A stretch of 19,941 nt of DNA, taken from assembly GCA_947173865.1 (NCBI GenBank), contig CAMWGS010000008.1:1-19941 (forward strand). The letters run 5' to 3'. The notes beneath the pieces were generated by a model, which searched no databases, was not told where the DNA came from, and was given only the letters and a program-made list of their open reading frames with translations. This stretch comes from an uncultured Ruminococcus sp. (GTDB lineage Bacteria; Bacillota; Clostridia; Oscillospirales; Ruminococcaceae). The translations under genes and the position numbers were made by a program. The first letter of the stretch is position 1. Each line of letters begins with the position of its first letter. Shown here piece by piece: positions 1-8,138 of this stretch.

Positions 1-25
1 ATTGTTTTCTTTTATTTTTTCAAAT

Positions 26-44
26 TCAAAAAAATTTTTTTTGA
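26..44. repeat. A-tract/T-tract palindrome upstream of dnaN
   Basis: A near-perfect palindrome, TC-A7-T8-GA, sits in the AT-rich leader before dnaN, within what is presumably the dnaA-dnaN spacer. Such abutting A and T tracts usually bend DNA and unwind easily. No convincing -35/-10 pair was found in 1-119; TTGAGA at 41-46 has no well-spaced -10. The function is unknown. Confidence 0.5.
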
Positions 45-79
45 GACACAAAAAGTGAGGTTTCAAATTATACGAACTA

Positions 80-104
80 ACAGTTTTTTTGATTCAAAAA
101 CTGT
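80..104 (+). other. Stem-loop in the dnaN leader
   Basis: A perfect 9-bp inverted repeat, ACAGTTTTT / AAAAACTGT, has a 7-nt loop (89-95) and ends 17 nt before the dnaN Shine-Dalgarno. No T-run follows, so it is not a classical terminator. It could be an mRNA leader hairpin, a weak attenuator between dnaA and dnaN, or a binding site. Confidence 0.5.
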
Positions 105-134
105 AATTAGGATTCAGATATGGAGGTACGAATC

Positions 135-1232
135 ATGAAATTTATATGCAACAAAAATGAACTCAGTGAAGCAATCAGCAATGTTTCAAAAGCTGTTTCA
201 TCAAAGTCAACGATACCTGCTCTTGAAGGAATCAAAGTAAAGGTTACCAAAGGAGTAGTTGAACTTACTGCTTACAATCTCGAAATGGGTATACGAACAT
301 CTATCAGTTCAGTGACTGACGGTGAAGGTGAGTTTGTAGTAAGTTCAAGATTGTTCAGTGAGTTTACAAGACGTATGTCAGGAGACGAAATTACTTTCAG
401 CATTAATGAAAGTCTTATCATAAACATCTCATGCAGTTCGACTGAATGTAGCTTTTCGGCAATGTCAGCAGAGGATTATCCTGATTTGCCTGTAGTTGAT
501 TCACAAAGAGGATTCAAAATAAAAAATTCTGTTTTAAAGTCAATGATTAACCAAACAAGTTATGCAGCATCTCTTAACGAAAGCAAACCGATACTTACAG
601 GTGAACTTTTTGACATTGAAAACGGCAAGTTCAATATGGTAGCAATTGACGGTTTCCGTCTTGCCATAAGAAGTGAGGAAATTGAAAGTCAGGAAAACTA
701 TCACTTTGTAGTACCGAAGAAAGCACTGCTTGAAATTTCATCTCTCATGAAAGATGACACTGACTGTATTGTATATACAAACGACAGACACATAATCTTC
801 CAGACAGGAAATGTATTTGTCATTTCACGTCTGCTTGAAGGTGCATTCCATAATTACAAAGTAAGCATACCTTCTGTACACAAAACTGAAGTTATCATAA
901 ACAAGAGAGAATTTTCTACTTGTCTCGAACGCTGTTCACTTCTTATCGACGAAAAGAATAAAGCACCTATCCGTTGTGAAGTAGAAAACGGTGAAGTAAA
1001 GATAAGCTGTAAAACGGGAATAGGACGTATAAACGACTCATTGTCTGCTGACATAACAGGTGAATCGGTTACAATAGGATTCAATAACAAACTGTTCCTT
1101 GATGCACTCCGTGCGGCAGAGGGAGACAAAATACGTATACGTTTCGGAGGTGCGACTAAGGTAATAGAGATTCTTCCGCTTGAAGGAGAGAATTTCATAT
1201 TCCTTGTAATGCCTGTACAGCTCAAGAACTGA
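135..1232 (+). CDS. dnaN: DNA polymerase III subunit beta (sliding clamp)
   Basis: This is the ring-shaped processivity clamp that tethers the replicative polymerase to DNA and serves as a docking platform for replication and repair proteins. The 365-residue product has the usual family length and fits three consecutive clamp domains of about 120 residues. The C-terminus carries the family signature (LEGENFIFLVMPVQL, like the E. coli ending in MPMRL). The start at 135 is preferred over the in-frame ATG at 120 because GGAGG at 122-126 lies 8 nt upstream of 135, inside the longer reading, and the protein then begins MKFICNKNEL as clamps do. It heads a co-directional string with recF and gyrB. 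dnaA is expected immediately upstream, outside the window. Identification is secure. Confidence 0.97.
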   Translation: MKFICNKNELSEAISNVSKAVSSKSTIPALEGIKVKVTKGVVELTAYNLEMGIRTSISSVTDGEGEFVVSSRLFSEFTRRMSGDEITFSINESLIINISCSSTECSFSAMSAEDYPDLPVVDSQRGFKIKNSVLKSMINQTSYAASLNESKPILTGELFDIENGKFNMVAIDGFRLAIRSEEIESQENYHFVVPKKALLEISSLMKDDTDCIVYTNDRHIIFQTGNVFVISRLLEGAFHNYKVSIPSVHKTEVIINKREFSTCLERCSLLIDEKNKAPIRCEVENGEVKISCKTGIGRINDSLSADITGESVTIGFNNKLFLDALRAAEGDKIRIRFGGATKVIEILPLEGENFIFLVMPVQLKN

Positions 1233-1263
1233 GTACACCAAAAAAAGAGAGGTAAAAATTATT

Positions 1264-1473
1264 ATGGCTGAGTCGGTAAAAATCAAAACAGAATTCATAA
1301 AGCTTGATGCATTACTGAAATATGCGTCCCTTGTAAGTTCAGGCGGAGAAGCAAAGATGCTTATTCAGGACGGACAGATTCGTGTAAACGGAGAAGTCTG
1401 CACCATGAGAGGTAAAAAAATACGTTCGGGTGATAAAGTATCGTTCGGCGACAAAGAGGTAGTTATAGAGTGA
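1264..1473 (+). CDS. S4-domain RNA-binding protein (YaaA/RlbA family)
   Basis: This 69-residue protein consists essentially of one S4 RNA-binding fold: KLDALLKYASLVSSGGEAKMLIQDGQIRVNGEVCTMRGKKIRSGD is shown here only by its key parts, LDALLKYA, GGEAK, DGQIRVNGE and the basic RGKKIRSGD. Members between dnaN and recF are known as YaaA in Bacillus subtilis and have been linked to ribosome maturation (RlbA); that role is taken from the family. GAGAGG at 1247-1252 precedes the ATG. The stop overlaps the recF start in a GTGA motif, so translation of recF is probably coupled to it. Family assignment is strong from both fold and position. Confidence 0.9.
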   Translation: MAESVKIKTEFIKLDALLKYASLVSSGGEAKMLIQDGQIRVNGEVCTMRGKKIRSGDKVSFGDKEVVIE

Positions 1474-2618
1474 TTGTCACTTATGCCAAGATTGACGGTT
1501 TCAAGAATCTTTCGGGAATATCGTTTGTCCCCGACCCGAAGTATAATATAATATCGGGCAGGAACGCTCAGGGTAAGACAAATCTTATTGAATCAATATG
1601 GATAATGTCAGGCTGTAAGAGTTTCAGGGGTTCAAAGGAAAAGGATTATATAAACCTTGACGGAAACAGAATGACGGCAGGAATAAAAATTCTTGATTCC
1701 GTAAGGGAACAGAAAATAGAATTTGAAATGACAAAAGGAGTAAACAGTACAAAGCTTATACACCTCAACGGAGTAAAGCAGAAAGGTACAAAAGCCCTTT
1801 TTGATGTTTTCAAGTGTATTGTGTTCATTCCCGACGACGTTGAAATTATCAGGGGGTCACCCGAAAGACGACGTAATTTTATAGACATGGCTGCTTCTCA
1901 GCTTAATCCTGTTTCGGTTGTGCATCTTAACAAACACAATGTAATCATGAACCACCGTAATGCCCTGCTTAAAGAAATCATGCAGGGGAGTGCGACGGAA
2001 GATGTTCTTGAAGTATGGGACAGACAGGCAGCATATGAAGGTGCATTTATTTCTTATATGCGGAATGACTATATAAAAAAAATCAACGAAATATGTTCAA
2101 GACTTTACTGTACCATCTCAGGCGGAACGGAAAGGCTCGAACTTGAATACAGGTCAAATATATACAAGCCGTCGGATTTTGAGAAGCCTCTCGGTGAGGA
2201 AGCGGTTGAGACATATTTCGGCAAACTGCGTGAAACGTCGGGGTATGACATACGTACGGGTTCAACTCATGCGGGAGTAAACAGGGACGAAGTGCTTATA
2301 AAAATAAATGGAATCAGTGCGAGGGAGTACGGGTCGCAGGGACAGATAAAGAGTACCGCTCTTGTCATGAAACTCGCACAGGCGGAAATATTCATGAATA
2401 AGTCAAACGACGCACCTGTTATATTTCTTGACGATGTCATGGGTGAACTCGACGAAAAGCGACAGAGATTTATATTTGACATTATCAAGGATATGCAGGT
2501 ATTTATAACGACCTGCAATGAAAGTGCGTTGCTTCCTGAGATAAAGGGAAAGATTATCCATATAGACAACGGAAAAATTACGGAGGAAACTGAAAATGTA
2601 TCTTCATATCGGGAATAA
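1470..2618 (+). CDS. recF: DNA replication and repair protein RecF
   Basis: RecF is an SMC-like ABC ATPase that, with RecO and RecR, helps load RecA at single-strand gaps and stalled forks. The 382-residue product shows the Walker A motif GRNAQGKT at about 30-37, the ABC-type signature SQGQ at about 289-292, and Walker B as VIFLDD with the catalytic acidic pair at about 321-322, followed by a D-loop-like GELDEKR. The start is GTG at 1470, whose last bases form the stop of the S4 gene (GTGA). The run AAAGAGGT at 1453-1460 inside the upstream gene supplies the ribosome site. The 3' end overlaps remB by 23 bp. Identification is secure. Confidence 0.97.
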   Translation: MIVTYAKIDGFKNLSGISFVPDPKYNIISGRNAQGKTNLIESIWIMSGCKSFRGSKEKDYINLDGNRMTAGIKILDSVREQKIEFEMTKGVNSTKLIHLNGVKQKGTKALFDVFKCIVFIPDDVEIIRGSPERRRNFIDMAASQLNPVSVVHLNKHNVIMNHRNALLKEIMQGSATEDVLEVWDRQAAYEGAFISYMRNDYIKKINEICSRLYCTISGGTERLELEYRSNIYKPSDFEKPLGEEAVETYFGKLRETSGYDIRTGSTHAGVNRDEVLIKINGISAREYGSQGQIKSTALVMKLAQAEIFMNKSNDAPVIFLDDVMGELDEKRQRFIFDIIKDMQVFITTCNESALLPEIKGKIIHIDNGKITEETENVSSYRE

Positions 2619-2874
2619 TTATTCTGTGGATACACGTGATATTGTCGGTATCTTTGATATTGAGAATACTACGGTCGGGAAATGCACAAAGAAACTTCTT
2701 GAATCTGCGGAAAAAAAACATCTCTGTATATATACCACATATGAGATGCCGAAAAGTTTTATTATAACCGTAAATGACGGAAACGAAAGGCTTTATATTT
2801 CTCAGCTTTCCGCATATACACTGAGAAAAAGACTGGGAAGTCATTATTTCGGCAGAAGAAACAGGAATTTCTGA
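2596..2874 (+). CDS. remB: Extracellular matrix regulator RemB (DUF370/RemA family)
   Basis: RemA/RemB-type proteins are small DNA-binding regulators of biofilm matrix genes in Bacillus. The first ~75 residues match the family: MYLHIG start, the RDIVGIFD core, a PKSFIIT segment, then ISQLSAYTLRKR corresponding to the conserved 'SS-TLxKR' end. The copy lies between recF and gyrB exactly as remB (yaaB) does in Bacillus. GGAGG at 2582-2586 is 9 nt before the ATG and lies inside recF. The last ~13 residues (after TLRKR) are rich in Arg, His and Asn and do not look native, while a coding-like reading continues in the +1 frame to 2935. The annotated 92-residue product may therefore end after a frameshift. 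Confidence 0.88.
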   Translation: MYLHIGNNYSVDTRDIVGIFDIENTTVGKCTKKLLESAEKKHLCIYTTYEMPKSFIITVNDGNERLYISQLSAYTLRKRLGSHYFGRRNRNF

Positions 2875-2935
2875 TTTCAATGTTTATCTTGATACGGATA
2901 TTCTCAAAAAATTCATGGAAAAAATTGTAAACTGA
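2825..2935 (+). pseudogene. Out-of-frame C-terminal extension of remB (probable frameshift remnant)
   Basis: In the +1 frame relative to remB, an open stretch runs from just after the stop at 2822-2824 to a TGA at 2933-2935. It encodes a well-formed amphipathic tail including DWEVIISAEETG and DTDILKKFMEKIVN, with no start codon or ribosome site of its own. Removing one A from the A5 run at 2826-2830 would join it to remB and give a protein of about 112 residues. It has the codon flavour of neighbouring genes. It may be a true frameshift, a sequencing indel, or chance. Confidence 0.45.
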
Positions 2936-3010
2936 GAGAATGACAGAAATGGAAAATACAGTATTACTCTTGACATAAGCGATTAATTTTTGAAAATCGG
3001 AGGTAAATTC

Positions 3011-4936
3011 ATGAGTCAGCAGAATAACAATTATGACGAAAATGATATACAGGTACTGGAGGGTCTTGAAGCTGTAAGAAAACGTCCCGGAATGTATATC
3101 GGTTCAACAGGGGCGGGTGGTCTGCACCATCTTGTTTATGAGATTGTGGACAACTCAATTGACGAGTCTCTTGCAGGCTACTGCACGGAAATTACCGTTG
3201 AAATTCTGGATGGTGATATTATACGTGTATCGGACAACGGACGAGGAATACCGACAGGCATTCATCAGAAAGAAGGTATTTCTGCGGCGACCGTTGTTTA
3301 TACCGTTCTTCATGCAGGCGGAAAATTCGGCGGTGGCGGTTACAAGGTATCGGGAGGACTTCACGGTGTCGGTGCTTCTGCTGTCAACGCTCTTTCCGAA
3401 TGGCTTGAACTTACAGTATATGACGGCAGTGACATATGGTTTCAGCGTTTTGAAAGGGGACATTATTCCGAACAGCTTAAGAAAATCGGCAAAACAGAAA
3501 GAACAGGTACAAGCGTAACCTTCAAGGCGGACGATGAAATTTTTGAAACAACGGTATACAGTTATGACGTTCTTCTGAAAAGACTTCGTGAACAGGCATT
3601 TTTGAATGCCGGTCTGAAAATTGTGTTTGAGGATAAGCGTGACCCTGAGGACATAAAGGGTGAAACTCTTTACTATGAGGGCGGTATACGTCAGTTTGTG
3701 GAGCATATTCACACGGCAAGGGGACTTGAATCACTCAGTGGTGACGTTATTTATTTCTCGGGTACTCAGGGTGATTCATTTGCTGAAATTGCTCTCCAGT
3801 ACAATGACAGTTACAACGAAATAATTCTTTCGTTTGCAAATAACATTCACACGAAAGACGGCGGTTCACATGAAACTGGTTTCAAGAATGCAATAACAAA
3901 AGTCGTGAATGAATACGGCAGAAAAATGGGACTTCTGAAAGACAAGGAAAAGCTCAGCGGTGACGATATACGTGAAGGACTTACAGCCATTATCTCCGTA
4001 AAGCTTACAGACTGTGAATTTGAAAGTCAGACAAAAGTAAGACTTGGAAATCCCGAAGTGAGACCGTTTATTGAAAAGCTTGTGCAGGAAAAACTCATGA
4101 ATTTCCTTGAGGAAAATCCAGATACTGCAAAACTTATTTTTGAAAAGAGTCTTTCCGCACTGAAAGCACGTGAAGCCGCAAGACGTGCGAGGGAAGCAGA
4201 AAGAAGTAAGAACGCATTCGGAAAGTCTCCCATGCCTGAAAAGCTGGCGGACTGTGCTGAGCGTGACAGTCGTTACACTGAAATTTACATCGTAGAGGGT
4301 GACTCGGCAGGTGGTTCCGCAAAGCAGGGACGTGACAGGCGTTATCAGGCTATACTTTCACTGTGGGGAAAGATGCTCAACGTAGAAAAGGCAAGAATTG
4401 ACCGTATTTACGGTAATGACAAGCTTGAACCCGTTGTCGCCGCACTAGGTACGGGTATAGGCGAGGATTTCGATATAGAAAAATTACGTTACGGAAAAGT
4501 TATCATTATGGCAGATGCCGACGTTGACGGTATGCACATAAGGGCATTGTTGCTGACGTTCTTTTTCCGTTATATGCGTCCGCTTATTGCAAACGGAAAC
4601 GTCTATATAGCTCAGCCTCCTCTTTTCAGGGTTGAGAGAAACAATAAAATCCGCTATGCATTTTCGGACGAAGAACGTGACCAGTATATAGCCGAACTTT
4701 CGGAAAACGGCAGATATAAGGTTGAAGTACAGCGTTACAAAGGTCTTGGTGAAATGGACCCCGAACAGCTCTGGGAAACCACAATGGACCCTGAAAGGCG
4801 TACAATCGTAAAAATCTCTATGGAAGATGCTCTGCGTGCGGACGAGGTCTTTACCGTCCTTATGGGTGACAAGGTAGAACCAAGACGAAACTTTATAGAA
4901 GCTAACGCAAAGTTCGCACAGGATTTGGATATATGA
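3011..4936 (+). CDS. gyrB: DNA gyrase subunit B
   Basis: This is the ATPase subunit of the type II topoisomerase that introduces negative supercoils. The 641-residue protein (normal length) has a GHKL ATPase domain with EIVDNSIDE (44-52), DNGRGI (75-80) and GGLHGVG (115-121). The TOPRIM domain has EGDSAGG (429-435) and the metal-binding DADVDG (502-507). The C-terminal Toprim-associated part contains RYKGLGEMDPEQLWETT, typical of GyrB. The ATG at 3011 is chosen over an in-frame TTG at 2990 because CGGAGGT at 2998-3004 sits 6 nt before 3011. Two residues in otherwise conserved stretches are unusual: Trp452 in ILSLWGK and Met508 in DGMHIR. The stop overlaps the next start (ATGA). Confidence 0.97.
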   Translation: MSQQNNNYDENDIQVLEGLEAVRKRPGMYIGSTGAGGLHHLVYEIVDNSIDESLAGYCTEITVEILDGDIIRVSDNGRGIPTGIHQKEGISAATVVYTVLHAGGKFGGGGYKVSGGLHGVGASAVNALSEWLELTVYDGSDIWFQRFERGHYSEQLKKIGKTERTGTSVTFKADDEIFETTVYSYDVLLKRLREQAFLNAGLKIVFEDKRDPEDIKGETLYYEGGIRQFVEHIHTARGLESLSGDVIYFSGTQGDSFAEIALQYNDSYNEIILSFANNIHTKDGGSHETGFKNAITKVVNEYGRKMGLLKDKEKLSGDDIREGLTAIISVKLTDCEFESQTKVRLGNPEVRPFIEKLVQEKLMNFLEENPDTAKLIFEKSLSALKAREAARRAREAERSKNAFGKSPMPEKLADCAERDSRYTEIYIVEGDSAGGSAKQGRDRRYQAILSLWGKMLNVEKARIDRIYGNDKLEPVVAALGTGIGEDFDIEKLRYGKVIIMADADVDGMHIRALLLTFFFRYMRPLIANGNVYIAQPPLFRVERNNKIRYAFSDEERDQYIAELSENGRYKVEVQRYKGLGEMDPEQLWETTMDPERRTIVKISMEDALRADEVFTVLMGDKVEPRRNFIEANAKFAQDLDI

Positions 4937-5490
4937 CAGAAAATAATTACAGACTTGAAAAAGAGTATAAAATTCCCTTTGAGATATTCAGGGAGGGCTA
5001 TACGGAATTTCAGAAAAAATTTGTTTTTCCGCAGGCAAACGTTACGGCACTGGCATTTGTCATACTTGCCGTAGTGTTTGTGGTGGCGGTGATTCAGGGC
5101 GCTTCACAGTATTTTGCATATTTTCTGATAATGGTTTGTCTTGCAATGTCAGTGAGACAATGGTACAATCCACGTAAACTTCGGAATAATCTCTTTGATG
5201 TCTTTAGGACTATGGAAGAAATAGTCTACAGAATCGGAATAGGAGATAATTTCGTTGATATTTCAACAGTTTCGGAGGGAAATGTTGAAAACTCCGCCGA
5301 AGATGATGAAGAATATGAAGAGGAACTGCCAGAAAAAAGCCGTATACCGTTTGACGAAAATTTCTCACTTCTTGAATACGACAGGTTTTTTTTGATATTT
5401 TCCGGAAAAACAATATTCTATATCGTCCCTCTGGACTGCTTTTCAGAAAGCGAACTCGAAATTATCAGGGGACTGAAATCTAATAAATAA
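4933..5490 (+). CDS. YcxB-like membrane protein
   Basis: A 185-residue protein of unknown function sits between gyrB and gyrA and overlaps the gyrB stop by 4 bp (ATGA), so it is probably coupled translationally. An N-terminal cytoplasmic stretch is followed by two predicted membrane helices (about 37-55 and 58-75), a short loop with RQWYNP, then a soluble domain with a strongly acidic insert (DDEEYEEELPE, about 119-130). The C-terminal pattern (a short strand around FSGKTIFYIVPLDCF, then a helix) resembles the YcxB-like domain found in small Firmicutes membrane proteins. The domain assignment is from general appearance. Its position suggests co-expression with gyrase but says nothing about function. 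Confidence 0.7.
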   Translation: MTENNYRLEKEYKIPFEIFREGYTEFQKKFVFPQANVTALAFVILAVVFVVAVIQGASQYFAYFLIMVCLAMSVRQWYNPRKLRNNLFDVFRTMEEIVYRIGIGDNFVDISTVSEGNVENSAEDDEEYEEELPEKSRIPFDENFSLLEYDRFFLIFSGKTIFYIVPLDCFSESELEIIRGLKSNK

Positions 5491-5510
5491 TCTCACGGGA
5501 GGTAAAAATT

Positions 5511-8138
5511 TTGCTTTATAATGATAACTCAAAAGTAATAAATACCGAAATTTGTGACGAAATGGAACATTCCATACTCCATTATGCCATGTCGGTAATT
5601 GTTTCAAGAGCGTTGCCTGATGTAAGGGACGGTCTTAAACCTGTACACCGCCGAATCCTCTACACTCTTCACGAGAACGGTCTTACACCTGAAAAGCCGT
5701 ATAGAAAATGTGCCGATACCGTCGGTTCGGTTCTCGGACGTTATCACCCACACGGCGACGCATCAGTTTATGATGCTCTTGTACGTCTTGCACAGGATTT
5801 TTCAATGCGTTATCCGCTTGTTGACGGTCACGGTAACTTCGGTTCAATCGACGGTGACGGTCCTGCCGCATATCGTTACACAGAAGCCAAGATGTCAAAG
5901 ATAACTCTTGATATGCTCACTGACATCAACAAGGACACTGTTGATTTTGTTGCAAACTATGATGACCGTCTGAAAGAACCCTCGGTTTTACCGTCAAGGT
6001 TTCCTAATTTGCTCGTAAACGGTTCTGTAGGCATCGCAGTCGGCATGGCTACCAACATACCACCCCATAACTTAGGCGAGGTTATAGACGCATTACAGAC
6101 GCTTATAGACGACCCTGAGTGTTCACTTGAGGATTTAATGGAACATATACAAGGTCCTGACTTCCCCACAGGCGGAATTGTAATGGGTAAAGCCGGCATA
6201 CGTGCTGCCTATGCTACGGGACGTGGAAAGATAATACTCCGTTCACGTACACACTTTGAGGAGATAAAAGGCAGAAACTGCATTATCATTGACGAAATAC
6301 CGTATATGCTCCGCAAGGAAAGACTTCTCAAGAGTATAAACCAGATGGCAAGGGACAAGAAAATTGAAGGGCTTTATGACCTCCGTGACGAATCCGACAA
6401 GGACGGTATGAGAGTTGTTATAGAACTCAAAAGAGACGCTGTTCCCGAAATTGTCCTTAACAAGCTTTTTGCACTTACTCAGTTGCAGGACACGGTAGGC
6501 ATCATAATGCTTGCACTTGTAAACGGTGAGCCTAAAATTCTCACTCTCAAAGAGATGTTGCAGAATTATCTTGATTTTCAGGTTGAAGTCATTCAGCGTC
6601 GCACAAGATTCGACCTCAGAAAAGCACTTGAAAAAGCACACATTCTTCAGGGTTTTGTACTTGCTTCCGACTATATCGATGAAGTTATTGATATACTCCG
6701 TAAAAGCAAGACCATTGCAGAGGGCAAGCAGACAATGATGGAACGCTTTAAAGAAACTGATATTTCTGCACTTCTTGACCACTCGCAGTATGACTTCACG
6801 GGGCTTCATATTGAAAAGCAGGTAGGACTGTCGGAAGAACAGGCAGACGCTATTGTACAGATGAGACTCGGTGCTTTGACAGGTCTTGAAAGACAGAAAA
6901 TCACTGACGAACTTTACGGACTTCTTACTAAAATTTCTGACTATGAGGATATTCTGGCAGACGTTAACAGTGTGTATGAAATAATCATGAACGACCTGAA
7001 CGCTATACGCAAAAAGTTCAGCGACAAGAGAAAAACCGACATTGAATCAGTTAGCGGAGAAGTTGACATTGAGGATTTGATACCGCAGGAGGACTGTGTT
7101 GTTACACTCACCAAAAACGGTTATATCAAGCGTATGCCCGTTGCAGATTACAAGACGCAGAGACGTGGCGGACGTGGTATAACAGGCATGAAACAGCGTG
7201 AGGAGGATTTCGTTGAAGAAATGTTCATATGCGGAACTCACGACAATGTTCTTTTCATATCCAACAAAGGAATCATGTACAAGCTGAAATGCTACGAAAT
7301 TCCCGACGGTTCAAAAGCGTCAAGGGGCTTTAACCTGATAAATCTTTTACCGCTTACAGACAGTGAAAAGATAACTGCCATGATAAAGACCACCGATTTC
7401 AGTGAAGACAAATTCATAACCATAGTGACGAAAAACGGCAAAATCAAGCGTTCAAACCTTTCGCTTTACAGGAATGTCCGCAAAAACGGTCTTATTGCCA
7501 TAGGACTTGACGAAGGCGATGAAATAGCAGGTGTACGCATGACCGACGGAAATGCACAGATTTTTGTTGCCACAAGAAACGGTATGGCTATACGCATTGA
7601 GGAATCGAAGGGACGTTCTATGTCACGTTCAGCACACGGTGTGAGAGTAATAAGACTACGTGACGGCGATTACGTTGTAGGCATTGCAAGAGTGCGTGAG
7701 GGTGCTTCACTTCTTACTGTTACTGAAAACGGCTACGGAAAAAGAACCGATATTGAAAGTTACAGAATACAGAACAGAGGCGGTTATGGTCTTACAAATT
7801 ATAAGGTCGATGACATACGTGGTCATGTTTGCGGAATAAAGATTGTTGACGAGGAAGATGATATTATACTTGTTTCAAGTGACGGAATAATTATCAGAAT
7901 CCTTGCGAGCGACGTTCGTATTATGGGACGTGCGGCAAAGGGCGTGCGTGTCATGAGAGTAACAGAGGGTGCAAAGGTTGTTGCATTTACCCGTGCCGAA
8001 CATGACGACAATGCAGAAACCGAAAAAGTAGAACAGCTTACCGAAGAACAGGCAAAGCAGGCTGAAGAAGAATCGGCAGTTGAGGAACAGAATGAAATCA
8101 TATCTGAAACCGAAACGGAAAATTCGGAAGATGAATAA
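5511..8138 (+). CDS. gyrA: DNA gyrase subunit A
   Basis: This is the DNA breakage-reunion subunit of gyrase. The 875-residue protein has the catalytic Tyr123 in AAYRYTE, a quinolone-resistance-determining region HGDASVYD (81-88), a coiled-coil tower region, and a C-terminal DNA-wrapping beta-pinwheel carrying the GyrA box QRRGGRG (550-556). The box distinguishes it from ParC. The tail beyond about residue 835 is low-complexity and acidic. The start is TTG at 5511, preceded by GGGAGG (5497-5502); no better ATG exists before the conserved N-terminus. Ala84 occupies the position of E. coli Ser83, as in Mycobacterium tuberculosis GyrA. The 3' end overlaps the metallophosphoesterase by 8 bp. Confidence 0.97.
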   Translation: MLYNDNSKVINTEICDEMEHSILHYAMSVIVSRALPDVRDGLKPVHRRILYTLHENGLTPEKPYRKCADTVGSVLGRYHPHGDASVYDALVRLAQDFSMRYPLVDGHGNFGSIDGDGPAAYRYTEAKMSKITLDMLTDINKDTVDFVANYDDRLKEPSVLPSRFPNLLVNGSVGIAVGMATNIPPHNLGEVIDALQTLIDDPECSLEDLMEHIQGPDFPTGGIVMGKAGIRAAYATGRGKIILRSRTHFEEIKGRNCIIIDEIPYMLRKERLLKSINQMARDKKIEGLYDLRDESDKDGMRVVIELKRDAVPEIVLNKLFALTQLQDTVGIIMLALVNGEPKILTLKEMLQNYLDFQVEVIQRRTRFDLRKALEKAHILQGFVLASDYIDEVIDILRKSKTIAEGKQTMMERFKETDISALLDHSQYDFTGLHIEKQVGLSEEQADAIVQMRLGALTGLERQKITDELYGLLTKISDYEDILADVNSVYEIIMNDLNAIRKKFSDKRKTDIESVSGEVDIEDLIPQEDCVVTLTKNGYIKRMPVADYKTQRRGGRGITGMKQREEDFVEEMFICGTHDNVLFISNKGIMYKLKCYEIPDGSKASRGFNLINLLPLTDSEKITAMIKTTDFSEDKFITIVTKNGKIKRSNLSLYRNVRKNGLIAIGLDEGDEIAGVRMTDGNAQIFVATRNGMAIRIEESKGRSMSRSAHGVRVIRLRDGDYVVGIARVREGASLLTVTENGYGKRTDIESYRIQNRGGYGLTNYKVDDIRGHVCGIKIVDEEDDIILVSSDGIIIRILASDVRIMGRAAKGVRVMRVTEGAKVVAFTRAEHDDNAETEKVEQLTEEQAKQAEEESAVEEQNEIISETETENSEDE

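Noticed and set aside
120..134. Earlier in-frame ATG for dnaN
   Set aside because: The Shine-Dalgarno GGAGG (122-126) would lie within the coding sequence; the ATG at 135 has correct spacing and the conserved N-terminus.
2970..2975. TTGACA hexamer just upstream of gyrB as a separate promoter
   Set aside because: No acceptable -10 lies at 16-18 nt, and the expected position overlaps the gyrB ribosome binding site.
3155..3712. 185-codon - strand open frame inside gyrB
   Set aside because: It is antisense to the conserved ATPase domain of gyrB and its translation has no recognisable motif.
6243..6809. 188-codon - strand open frame inside gyrA
   Set aside because: It is a shadow of gyrA, with Lys/Phe/Cys-rich random-looking composition and no family pattern.
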